From Vulcanimicrobiota bacterium (GTDB lineage: Bacteria > Vulcanimicrobiota > Vulcanimicrobiia > Vulcanimicrobiales > Vulcanimicrobiaceae), in assembly GCA_013043945.1 (NCBI GenBank), contig JABEUW010000156.1, forward strand, positions 1 through 6,116: 6,116 nt of DNA, written 5' to 3'. The first letter of the stretch is position 1. The number at the start of each line of letters is the position of its first letter. Shown in pieces: positions 1 to 6,116 of the stretch. Both the position numbers and the translations under genes were made by a program. The notes under the pieces are model-generated. The model did no database searches. It saw only the letters and a list, made by a program, of their open reading frames with translations, and was not told the DNA's origin.

Positions 1-61
1 CGGTGGAAAAGGTCGTCGCGACGAGCGAGATGCCGATCAACCACCATGGGGCCTGCCGCCC
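1..61. repeat. Left arm of a perfect 61-bp inverted repeat (probable fold-back artefact)
   Basis: Read base by base, this stretch is the exact reverse complement of 179-239 (base k pairs with base 240-k), with no mismatch until base 62. It begins at the first base of the window, so its true length to the left is unknown. The opposite arm is normal coding sequence of the symporter, so this arm is the displaced copy. It contains no Shine-Dalgarno-like sequence near the symporter ATG at 62 and no convincing promoter. A chimeric or fold-back contig end is the likeliest origin. A genuine inverted duplication is possible but less likely. Confidence 0.95.
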
Positions 62-1879
62 ATGCATCTCACCGCACTCGATTGGTGGATCGTCGTGCTC
101 TCGTTGGGCGTTACGTTCGTTCCCGCCATCGTTCTCGCTCGGCGCGCCGGGCGCAATACCAGCGAGTTCTTTGCTGCGGGGCGGCAGGCCCCATGGTGGT
201 TGATCGGCATCTCGCTCGTCGCGACGACCTTTTCCACCGATACGCCCAACCTGGTAACGAATATCGTGCGCGAAGGCGGCGTCGCCGGGAATTGGGTGTG
301 GTGGTCGTTCTTGCTGACCGGCTTGGCAACGGTCTTTTTTTACGCCCGACTCTGGCGCCGCAGCGGCGTGCTTACCGATCTCGAATTCTACGAAATGCGC
401 TATTCGGGTGCCGGCGCTCGCGCCGTGCGCGGCTTTCGAGCGGTCTATCTCGGCTTGCTCTTCAATTGGTTTATTATCGCGACGGTCAACCTCGCGCTCA
501 CGAAAATTTGCGGGATTCTTTTCGGATGGACGAACGTCGAGACGCTCGCAATCGCCGTCGTCGTGCCGATCGTGTTTGCCGCGACCGCGGGGCTCTGGGG
601 CGTCATGGTTACCGATACGATTCAGTTTCTCATCACGATGAGTTCGGCGATCGCCGCGGCATACTTCGCGCTCCGCGCACCTCACGTCGGCGGGCTCGCC
701 GGGCTCTTTTCGCAGATCCGCGCCGTCCATCCGCACTGGCTCTCGTTCTTTCCCAATTTCAACGATTGGCCGACGGCGGTGGCGATCTTCGTGATTCCGC
801 TCACCGTGCAGTGGTGGTCGGTCTGGTATCCGGGCGCGGAACCGGGCGGAGGGAGTTACGTCGCGCAGCGCATGCTCGCGGCGCGTAGCGAACGCGACGC
901 GATGGGTGGAACGCTCGCATTTCAGGCGATGCATTACGCGTTGCGGCCGTGGCCCTGGATTATCGTCGCGCTCGCATCGACGATCGTCTATCCGACCGTC
1001 CACGATATCGCGTTGCGTTTTCCGCACGTGCAGCCGGCATTGCTCGGGAACGACATCGCGTATCCGGCGATGCTCGTCTTTCTCCCGGCGGGCTTCGCCG
1101 GTTTTATGGTCGCCGGCATCTTCGCCGCCTATCGTTCCACCATCGAAACGCATCTCAATTGGGGCACGTCGTATCTCGTGCACGATCTCTATCGGCGCTT
1201 TATGGCACCGGGGCGAGAGGAACGGCATTACGTGATCGCGGGGCGACTCGTCACCATCCTCATCGCACTCGGCGGCGTCGGCGTGACGTTCTTGCTCGGG
1301 ACCGCACGTCAGGGCTTCGACCTGCTGCTCTCCATCGGGGCGGGGACCGGGCTGCTCTATCTCTTGCGTTGGTTTTGGTGGCGCATCGACGCGGCGAGCG
1401 AGATCGCCGCAATGGCGGTCTCGTTCCTCATTGCGATCGCGTTTTTTATCGCTGGGAAATTCGGACACGCGGTCGACCCGACGACCTCGCTGCTCATCGG
1501 CGTCGGCGTCACCACCGTCGCATGGCTCGGCATCACGCTGCTCTTTCCGCCGAAGGACGAGCGCGTACTCGTCGAGTTCTATCGGCGCGTTCGCCCGCCG
1601 GGGCCGGGCTGGAAATATCTCCGCGAACGCTACGGTCTCCCGAAATCGCAGGATTCGCCTGCCGCCGCGCTCGCGGGGTGGGTGCTCGGGCTCGCCGCGA
1701 TCTATGGGGTGCTCTTCGCGACGGGTGCGTGGTTGCAGAGCGCTTGGTTGCCGGCCTGGGTGTGGAGCGCGGTGACGCTCGTCGCAACGGCGGGGCTCGT
1801 GCTCGTCATTCGCCGGCTCTGGGCGGGAGACGAAGGCGCAGCCGAGACCGAGCGCCAACCTTCAGCGCGCGAATCCTAA
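62..1879 (+). CDS. Sodium:solute symporter family (SSS) transporter, substrate unknown
   Basis: This 605-residue polytopic inner-membrane protein belongs to the SSS/SLC5 family, which couples solute uptake to the inward sodium gradient. Visible features are TM1 at about residues 6-26, the RNTSEFFAAGR loop (31-41), the TM2 stretch WWLIGISLVATTFSTD (45-60), the YPGAEPGGGSYVAQRML segment (256-272), a TM8-like stretch GFAGFMVAGIFAAYRSTIETHLNW (344-367), and RWFWWRIDAASE (436-447). The C-terminal part has FYRRVRPPGPGW (506-517) and two more TM segments (about 536-586). Ser359-Thr360 match the paired Ser/Thr of the Na2 sodium site known from vSGLT. The length suits the long SSS subfamily found in environmental bacteria. 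The ATG at 62 puts a typical short N-terminus before TM1, but everything upstream is the inverted copy, so the ribosome site and promoter cannot be seen. It is the first gene of an apparent operon with a sugar ABC importer, so the substrate may be a sugar or sugar derivative (inference). Confidence 0.9.
   Translation: MHLTALDWWIVVLSLGVTFVPAIVLARRAGRNTSEFFAAGRQAPWWLIGISLVATTFSTDTPNLVTNIVREGGVAGNWVWWSFLLTGLATVFFYARLWRRSGVLTDLEFYEMRYSGAGARAVRGFRAVYLGLLFNWFIIATVNLALTKICGILFGWTNVETLAIAVVVPIVFAATAGLWGVMVTDTIQFLITMSSAIAAAYFALRAPHVGGLAGLFSQIRAVHPHWLSFFPNFNDWPTAVAIFVIPLTVQWWSVWYPGAEPGGGSYVAQRMLAARSERDAMGGTLAFQAMHYALRPWPWIIVALASTIVYPTVHDIALRFPHVQPALLGNDIAYPAMLVFLPAGFAGFMVAGIFAAYRSTIETHLNWGTSYLVHDLYRRFMAPGREERHYVIAGRLVTILIALGGVGVTFLLGTARQGFDLLLSIGAGTGLLYLLRWFWWRIDAASEIAAMAVSFLIAIAFFIAGKFGHAVDPTTSLLIGVGVTTVAWLGITLLFPPKDERVLVEFYRRVRPPGPGWKYLRERYGLPKSQDSPAAALAGWVLGLAAIYGVLFATGAWLQSAWLPAWVWSAVTLVATAGLVLVIRRLWAGDEGAAETERQPSARES
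179..239. repeat. Right arm of the 61-bp inverted repeat, inside the symporter gene
   Basis: This is the partner of bases 1-61, separated from it by 117 bases (62-178). It encodes part of the symporter N-terminal region (roughly residues 40-59, around the QAPWWLIGISLVATTFS stretch). That region fits the SSS family well, so this copy is the native one and the left-edge copy is secondary. Confidence 0.95.
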
Positions 1880-1904
1880 GGCTCGTTCGCTGTTGCGTGA
1901 TACG

Positions 1905-1912
1905 AAAGGGGA
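1905..1912 (+). promoter_or_regulatory. Ribosome binding site that decides the binding-protein start
   Basis: AAAGGGGA lies four bases before the GTG at 1917. This favours GTG over the in-frame TTG at 1893, which would add eight hydrophilic residues in front of the signal peptide. The GGGG also sits in the palindrome GGGGACCCC (1908-1916), so a small hairpin could compete with ribosome binding. This last point is speculative. Confidence 0.7.
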
Positions 1913-1916
1913 CCCC

Positions 1917-2876
1917 GTGAAGATTGTTCGTCACTCGGCTATCGTGGCGGTGCTTGCGCTGGTCGCATGCTCTTCCCACGGCGCTTCGAAATCCGGCGCC
2001 GCCTCGGGAGGGAGCGCGACGAGCGCGCCGACCAAGACGATCGGCGTCTCCATTCAAAATCGCGAAGCGCAGTTTTACCAAGAGATGGAAGCCGGCATGC
2101 GCGCCGAGGCGAAGAAATTCGGCTACGCGCTCAACGTCGTCGACGCCAATCGCGATAACGCGCGCCAGCAATCGCAGGTGGAAGATTTCATCTCCAAACA
2201 CGTCAATGCGATCGTTCTGACGCCCTACGATTCCAAAGCGATCGGCAGCGCGATCGTCGAAGCAAACCGAGCGAAAATTCCCGTCTTTACCGCCGACATT
2301 GCGAGCACGAGCAAGCAGGGCGTCGTCGTCGCGCATATCGCCAGCGATAACGTCGAGGGCGGCATGGAGGCCGGCAAGCTGATCTGTAAGGCGATCGGCG
2401 GAACCGGCGACGTCGCGATCGTCGACGAGCCCGAGGTAACGAGCGTTCAAGATCGCGTTCGCGGCTTCAAGGAATATCTCGCCGCGTCGTGTCCGAAGGC
2501 CAAAATCGTCGCCGACGTCGATTCCGGCGGGCAGCGCGATAAAGCGGCGAACGATGTCGGCGATATTCTCCAGAGCCACCCGCACCTGCGCGGAATTTTC
2601 GGCATCAACGACGATTCGGCGCTCGGCGCGCTCACGGCGGTTCGCGCTGCCGGAATGGCGGGCAAGGTCGCCATCGTCGGTTTCGACGCGACGCCCGAGG
2701 CGCGTACCGCGATCGCGAAGGGCGAAATGTACGGCGACGTCGTGCAGCACCCCGACCAAATCGGGAAAATGGTTATCGATACGCTGCACGATTATTTCGC
2801 CGGCAAGATTCCCCCGAAAGTGGTGAAGGTGCCCGTGGGAACCTATACGGCCGCCGACGCGAAGAAGGCGCCCTAA
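1917..2876 (+). CDS. Lipoprotein sugar-binding protein of a ribose-type ABC importer
   Basis: This is the extracytoplasmic ligand receptor of the importer encoded by the next two genes (319 residues from GTG). A lipoprotein signal peptide (residues 1-17) ends in the lipobox LVAC, with Cys18 as the lipidation site. A Ser/Gly/Ala-rich tether follows (about 19-40), then a two-lobed Peripla_BP_4 domain (41-319). Colinear matches to E. coli RbsB include HIASDNVEGG (140-149), NDDSALGAL (231-239), VGFDATPE (254-261) and VQHPDQIG (276-283). By manual alignment, ligand residues corresponding to RbsB Asp89, Arg141, Asn190, Asp215 and Gln235 are kept as Asp127, Arg180, Asn231, Asp257 and Gln277. RbsB Asn64, Arg90 and Phe164 appear changed to Thr102, Ile128 and Gly. 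The ligand is therefore probably a monosaccharide or related polyol, but ribose should not be assumed. RbsB-like in family; no gene symbol is justified. Confidence 0.93.
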   Translation: MKIVRHSAIVAVLALVACSSHGASKSGAASGGSATSAPTKTIGVSIQNREAQFYQEMEAGMRAEAKKFGYALNVVDANRDNARQQSQVEDFISKHVNAIVLTPYDSKAIGSAIVEANRAKIPVFTADIASTSKQGVVVAHIASDNVEGGMEAGKLICKAIGGTGDVAIVDEPEVTSVQDRVRGFKEYLAASCPKAKIVADVDSGGQRDKAANDVGDILQSHPHLRGIFGINDDSALGALTAVRAAGMAGKVAIVGFDATPEARTAIAKGEMYGDVVQHPDQIGKMVIDTLHDYFAGKIPPKVVKVPVGTYTAADAKKAP

Positions 2877-2903
2877 CCCATCCCTAGCGCGCCGCTGCTG
2901 GAG

Positions 2904-4376
2904 ATGCGCTCGATCGGGAAATCCTTTCCCGGCGTTCGCGCGCTCGCCGACGTCTCGATCTCCGTCCGTAGCGGCGAAGTCTTGGCGTTGGTCGGCGAGA
3001 ACGGAGCCGGCAAATCGACGCTGATGAAAATTCTCTCCGGTGCGCAGCCCGCAGATACCGGAGAGATTTTCATCGATGGCGAGCGCGCGCATATCTCCTC
3101 GCCGCGCGATGCCGAACGCTTGGGAATCGGGATGATCTACCAGGAGTTCACGCTCGTGCCGCAGTTCGATGCGGTGGCAAATATTTTTCTCGGAAAGGAG
3201 CCGCAACGCGGCCCATTTCTCGATGACGCTGACGCTCGGAAGCGCGCAGCTGCGCTCGTCGCCGAATTTGGCATCGATCTTCCGCTCGACCGCCCCGTCG
3301 GCGAGCTCTCGGTCGGCATTCAGCAGCTCGTCGAGATCGCGAAGGCGCTGGCAAAAAACGTCCGCGTGCTGGTCATGGACGAACCGACTGCGGCGCTCTC
3401 CGAGCGGGAGATCGACCGACTCTTCGAGATCGTTGCGACGTTGAAAGGCAAGGGCGTGGGGATCGTCTATATCTCGCATCGCATGGAAGAATTGGCGCGC
3501 GTCGCCGACCGCGTAACGGTTCTTCGCGACGGAGCGAGCATCGATACCCGAACGGTGGCGGCATTCCCAATCGATGAGATTTTGCAGGCGATGGTCGGGC
3601 GCCCGGTCGATGCGCGCTTTCCCGAGCTCCCCGTCGTGGCGCCCGAGGCCCCGGTTCGGCTTGCGGTCGCCGGGCTCAATGCTGCGGGTGTTCGCGAGGT
3701 GAGTTTCGAGGTTCGTGCGGGGGAGATCGTTGGGCTCGGCGGGCTCGTCGGGGCCGGACGGAGCGAGATCGTGCGCGCGATCGCGGGCGCCGACCGCGCG
3801 ACCGGCGCGGTGACTATCGACGGCACTCCGTTACGCGCGCGCACGCCCGCCGATGCAATCGCTGCCGGGATCGCCTTCGTCACCGAAGATCGGAAAGCGC
3901 AGGGGCTCGTGCTGGGGATGAGCGTCCTCGCCAATACGACGCTCGCGCATCTCGAACGCTTCGCACGGATCCTCGGCTGGTTAGATGTCTCTGCCGAGGA
4001 ACGCGCGACCGAGGAGATGATCGAACGCTTGCGGATCCGTACCCCGAATGCGGCGCAGTTGGTCGCCAATCTCTCGGGCGGAACGCAGCAGAAAGTCGTC
4101 CTCGCGAAGTGGCTGCTCGGGGAGCCGCGCGTGCTCTTGCTCGACGAACCGACGCGCGGAATCGACGTTGCCGCCAAGGCGGAAATTTACGAACTGATGG
4201 TAGGACTCGCGCGACAAGGAGTGGCGATCGTTATGGTAAGCAGCGAACTTCCCGAACTTTTGGGAATGAGCCATCGCATCTGCGTGGTGCGGCAGGGCGG
4301 CATCGTCGCGGAGTTTACCCGAGCGCAGGCGACGCCGACGAACGTGATTGCGGCGGCGAGCGGAGCGGCGGCATGA
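2904..4376 (+). CDS. Double-domain sugar ABC transporter ATPase (RbsA/MglA type)
   Basis: This is the cytoplasmic ATPase that powers the importer: two fused ABC domains, 490 residues from ATG 2904, against about 500 in E. coli RbsA. Domain 1 has Walker A GENGAGKST (31-39), Q-loop Gln80, signature LSVGIQQ (135-141), Walker B VLVMDEP (155-161) and switch His192. Domain 2 has the degenerate Walker A GGLVGAGRS (279-287, Arg286 replacing Lys), TEDRK (327-331), GLVLGMSV (334-341), LSGGTQQK (390-397), Walker B VLLLDEPTRG (410-419) and SSELPE instead of a switch histidine. This asymmetry is usual for the family and suggests that domain 1 does most of the hydrolysis. The start is doubtful. ATG 2904 removes the first beta strand (LLEM), which is encoded in frame just upstream. 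The real start may be ATC 2880 or CTG 2895/2898. The stop overlaps the permease start (ATGA), indicating translational coupling. Confidence 0.93.
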   Translation: MRSIGKSFPGVRALADVSISVRSGEVLALVGENGAGKSTLMKILSGAQPADTGEIFIDGERAHISSPRDAERLGIGMIYQEFTLVPQFDAVANIFLGKEPQRGPFLDDADARKRAAALVAEFGIDLPLDRPVGELSVGIQQLVEIAKALAKNVRVLVMDEPTAALSEREIDRLFEIVATLKGKGVGIVYISHRMEELARVADRVTVLRDGASIDTRTVAAFPIDEILQAMVGRPVDARFPELPVVAPEAPVRLAVAGLNAAGVREVSFEVRAGEIVGLGGLVGAGRSEIVRAIAGADRATGAVTIDGTPLRARTPADAIAAGIAFVTEDRKAQGLVLGMSVLANTTLAHLERFARILGWLDVSAEERATEEMIERLRIRTPNAAQLVANLSGGTQQKVVLAKWLLGEPRVLLLDEPTRGIDVAAKAEIYELMVGLARQGVAIVMVSSELPELLGMSHRICVVRQGGIVAEFTRAQATPTNVIAAASGAAA

Positions 4377-5359
4377 ACCCGCGCATGCGACTCGTCGGCA
4401 CGATCGTCGTGCTGCTCCTGCTGGTGATCGGCGTCAATATCGCCGCACACGGCTCTTTTCTCGAACCGAGTAATATCGTCCGCGTCCTCCGGCAGATCAC
4501 CTACAACTGCATTCTCGGCGTCGGCGAGACCTTCACGATTCTTACCGCCGGCATCGATCTCTCGATCGGATCGCTCGTCTCGCTCACCGGCGTCGTCATG
4601 GCGCTGCTGGCGAATTCATTACACCTGAGCGGCTTCCCACTCGTCGCGGTGGTCTTGCTCGCGGGGATCGCGCTCGGCGCCGGGGCAGGCTACGTGAACG
4701 CGCTGCCGGTCGTGCGGCTCAATCTGCCGCCGTTCATTACGACGTTGGCGATGATGCAGGTCGCGCTCGGCCTCTCGTACATCATCTCGCACGGGCGACC
4801 GGTTCCGCTCACCTCGAACGCCTTTAACAGCATCGGCATCGGATCGTTTCTCGGCGGACTTTCGGCGAAACTCCACCTTCCCGCGCTGCCGATCCCGGTA
4901 CTCTGGATGGCGGTCGTCGTCATCGTCTGCTCGCTCTTGCTCGAAAAGACGCGCTTCGGACGTTCGATTCTCGCACTCGGCGGAAACGAAGAGGCGGCTC
5001 GCCTCGCCGGTATCGCGGTGCATCGGGTAAAGACGATGGCCTACGTCATCAGCGGCATCTGCGCGGCGATCGCCGGTTTTCTCTACATGGCGCTCTTTTC
5101 CACTGGGTCGCCGCAGACCGGGACCGGGGATGAGATGCTCAACGCAATTGCTGCGGTCGTCGTCGGCGGCACCAGCCTCGCCGGCGGCCGCGGCACGATC
5201 GTAGGGACGTTCTTCGGCGCGCTCTTGATCGGCTTGCTCGATAATGCGATGAATTTGCTCAACATCGACTCCTATCTGCAGAAAGTCGTGCTGGGAGCGG
5301 TCATCTTGCTCGCCGTCGCGCTCGATGAAATTCGAAAACGGTACCTCGCCGCTCGTTAG
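4373..5359 (+). CDS. Sugar ABC transporter permease (RbsC type, BPD_transp_2)
   Basis: This is the membrane channel of the importer: 328 residues, close to the 321 of E. coli RbsC. Permeases of this class normally act as homodimers docked on the fused ATPase. Hydrophobic segments lie at about 7-24, 43-60, 64-82, 88-108, 119-138, 174-190, 222-242, 256-270, 276-297 and 303-317. Family landmarks are AGIDLSIGS (59-67), the cytoplasmic coupling-loop motif GNEEAARLAGI (204-214), which contacts the ATPase, and GGTSLAGGRGT (265-275). ATG 4373 overlaps the ATPase stop by four bases and is preceded by GGAG (4362-4365) at seven-base spacing. An alternative ATG at 4385 would remove only four residues. 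Nothing looks broken. The last codons and the stop lie inside the downstream terminator hairpin. The substrate is unassigned because no catabolic gene accompanies it. Confidence 0.94.
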   Translation: MNPRMRLVGTIVVLLLLVIGVNIAAHGSFLEPSNIVRVLRQITYNCILGVGETFTILTAGIDLSIGSLVSLTGVVMALLANSLHLSGFPLVAVVLLAGIALGAGAGYVNALPVVRLNLPPFITTLAMMQVALGLSYIISHGRPVPLTSNAFNSIGIGSFLGGLSAKLHLPALPIPVLWMAVVVIVCSLLLEKTRFGRSILALGGNEEAARLAGIAVHRVKTMAYVISGICAAIAGFLYMALFSTGSPQTGTGDEMLNAIAAVVVGGTSLAGGRGTIVGTFFGALLIGLLDNAMNLLNIDSYLQKVVLGAVILLAVALDEIRKRYLAAR

Positions 5360-5382
5360 CCTCGAGATACCGCTTTTTCGAA
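5331..5382. terminator. Bidirectional intrinsic terminator between convergent genes
   Basis: The arms TTCGAAAACGGTACCTCG (5331-5348) and CGAGATACCGCTTTTTCGAA (5363-5382) pair over nearly their full length, with one mismatch (5344 with 5367) and a two-base bulge. The core stem is CGGTACCTCG with CGAGATACCG (9 of 10 pairs). Inside the 14-base loop, GCT (5351-5353) can pair with AGC (5358-5360). The plus-strand transcript has five T after the stem (5374-5378). The minus-strand transcript has four (complement of 5335-5338). It therefore fits termination of both the transporter operon and the minus-strand gene. The permease TAG stop (5357-5359) lies in the loop. Confidence 0.8.
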
Positions 5383-5395
5383 CGCGCGACGTTGG

Positions 5396-6064
5396 TTAGA
5401 ACGGAAAGTCGTTCTGCGTCAATCCCACGTTGAGGTGTAGGTTGAGAAACGACTGGTCGAGGACGGGGGTCGCTCCCTGATACCAAATATTGCGCACCGG
5501 GAAGTGCGTTTTCTCCGAGAAGTAGATCACCATCGAGGTGATCCCATCGTTCGCCGCCGGGTTCGCGACCTTTAAGAAGACGCGTTGCGTCGGCACGCCG
5601 TCGACATTGCCGCCCGCGCCCTGCGAGAGCGTGCCGGCCGTGCTTTGATACTTGGCGACGATATTTTGGACGAGTCCGTCGGGGATCGTGTAGCCACGGA
5701 GCGAGACCGCGCGGCCGTCGTGAAGCCCCACCTTGAGGTGGATGCCGGAGAGGAAGCCGCCTTGGTGCCCGCTGACCTGGTCGCCGCCGGCCCAGACGCC
5801 GCCGGAACCCTGGCCGTCACCCGAGATGATGAGGGTCTTCGCAAAATGGGGCTTCATGAACGAATATTGGTAGACGCGGTTTTGCGTCGCCGAGCCTTTC
5901 ACTTCGTGCGAACGGAGTTGCACGGTGTAGTCGTGCACGTGGGAGAACGCCGCGTCGAAGGCTGCCAGGGCCGGCGCTTTGCCGGCGGCGAGCGCCGAGA
6001 GCGGCAGAGTGGCGGCGGCGACAAGCGCTACCGCAGCGGCGCCGAGCCGTAAAAACGATTTCAT
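5396..6064 (-). CDS. Secreted LolA-like / DUF1571-like protein, function unknown
   Basis: This is a 222-residue exported protein, about 196 residues after cleavage. The N-terminus is a classical Sec signal peptide: Lys2 and Arg6, an Ala/Leu/Val core (7-22), and a signal peptidase I site after Ala-Leu-Ala26. There is no lipobox cysteine, and the protein contains no cysteine. The mature part resembles LolA/DUF1571 beta-rich proteins that can bind lipids. It has a helical opening (AFDAAFSHVHDYTVQLRSHE, 35-54), a YSFMKPHFAK strand region (67-76), SLRGYTIPDGLVQ (121-133), and a C-terminus of the form FPVRNIWYQG...LDQSFLNLHLNVGLTQNDF (188-220). This family link is a by-eye judgement. It faces the transporter operon and shares its terminator, so it is probably unrelated to sugar uptake. 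The ATG at 6064 has a good Shine-Dalgarno sequence. Confidence 0.85.
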   Translation of the reverse strand: MKSFLRLGAAAVALVAAATLPLSALAAGKAPALAAFDAAFSHVHDYTVQLRSHEVKGSATQNRVYQYSFMKPHFAKTLIISGDGQGSGGVWAGGDQVSGHQGGFLSGIHLKVGLHDGRAVSLRGYTIPDGLVQNIVAKYQSTAGTLSQGAGGNVDGVPTQRVFLKVANPAANDGITSMVIYFSEKTHFPVRNIWYQGATPVLDQSFLNLHLNVGLTQNDFPF

Positions 6065-6075
6065 GGGATTGGGAT

Positions 6076-6082
6076 CCTCCTC
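6076..6082 (-). promoter_or_regulatory. Ribosome binding site of the minus-strand gene
   Basis: On the minus strand this reads GAGGAGG, an almost ideal Shine-Dalgarno sequence eleven bases before the ATG. It supports that start. Further upstream only 34 bases remain. GGGAAC (complement of 6095-6100) resembles an ECF-sigma -35 element, but I cannot define a matching -10, so no promoter is called. Confidence 0.7.
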
Positions 6083-6116
6083 AATGATGAGAACGTTCCC
6101 AAGCGCGTTCGCGTTA

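Noticed and set aside
3..249. Two opposite-strand frames (3-203 plus, 37-249 minus) that share about twenty identical residues
   Set aside because: The identity comes only from the 61-bp inverted repeat being read on both strands. Neither is a gene, but the coincidence confirms the repeat.
46..1920. Two long plus-strand open frames (46-888 and 949-1920) overlapping the symporter
   Set aside because: Both translations are strongly Arg/Ala biased with no hydrophobic segments or motifs, as expected of out-of-frame readings of the symporter gene.
1806..3479. A 557-codon open frame on the minus strand, opposite the binding protein and ATPase genes
   Set aside because: The translation is rich in Arg, Asp and His, with no recognisable domain or signal. 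The plus-strand frames there are unmistakable transporter proteins. Long antisense frames are common in GC-rich DNA because stop codons are rare.
4109..4372. In-frame extension of the permease upstream of ATG 4373
   Set aside because: The added 88 residues are Arg-rich out-of-frame ATPase sequence. ATG 4373 has a ribosome site and the usual ATGA overlap.
1917..4376. Possible binding protein-ATPase fusion, because both genes are in the same frame with only the TAA at 2874 between them
   Set aside because: The binding protein is a lipid-anchored extracytoplasmic protein and the ATPase is cytoplasmic. A readthrough fusion would be topologically senseless. Shared frame has a one-in-three chance.
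6091..6098. GAACGTTC palindrome upstream of the minus-strand gene as a repressor operator
   Set aside because: It is a single 8-base palindrome without the four-base spacer of the GAAC-N4-GTTC LexA type, and no second copy is visible. It could easily be chance.

Overview
The window is a GC-rich bacterial fragment, tightly packed with genes. Four genes read left to right, and one gene at the right end reads the other way. The layout is: a sodium:solute symporter (SSS family) at 62-1879; a lipoprotein sugar-binding protein at 1917-2876; a double-domain sugar ABC ATPase of the RbsA type at about 2904-4376; a BPD_transp_2 (RbsC-type) permease at 4373-5359; and, convergent to these, a secreted LolA-like/DUF1571-like protein at 5396-6064 on the minus strand. 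There is no RNA gene, CRISPR array, transposase or integrase, and no gene-free stretch longer than about 60 bases.

The four plus-strand genes look like one transcription unit. The gaps are 37 nt (symporter to binding protein) and at most 27 nt (binding protein to ATPase), followed by a 4-nt ATGA overlap (ATPase to permease). The unit ends at a strong hairpin with a T-tract on both sides (5331-5382), placed so that it can terminate both the operon and the convergent gene. The last three genes form a complete ribose/galactose-class (CUT2) importer: the lipoprotein captures the ligand outside the membrane, the permease (probably a homodimer) forms the channel, and the fused ATPase drives import. 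No kinase, isomerase, mutarotase or regulator lies in the window, so the sugar cannot be named. Several pocket positions differ from E. coli RbsB, which argues against simply calling it ribose. A sodium-coupled symporter in the same unit suggests two uptake routes for one substrate or for related substrates. This is inference.

The left edge needs caution. Bases 1-61 are a perfect inverted copy of bases 179-239, which lie inside the symporter gene. The copy starts at the first base of the window and stops one base before the symporter ATG. A fold-back (chimeric) contig end is the simplest explanation, so the true promoter and ribosome binding site of the operon are probably not represented here.

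The organism cannot be fixed from this window. High GC, dense CGATCG-rich coding sequence, a lipid-anchored binding protein and this SSS subfamily fit an uncultured environmental lineage (Eremiobacterota/WPS-2, Acidobacteria or Gemmatimonadetes-like). That is an impression, not a demonstrated placement. I see no clearly new biological system. The main points are the edge inverted repeat, the missing normal start codon of the ATPase, the symporter-ABC pairing and the altered sugar pocket.
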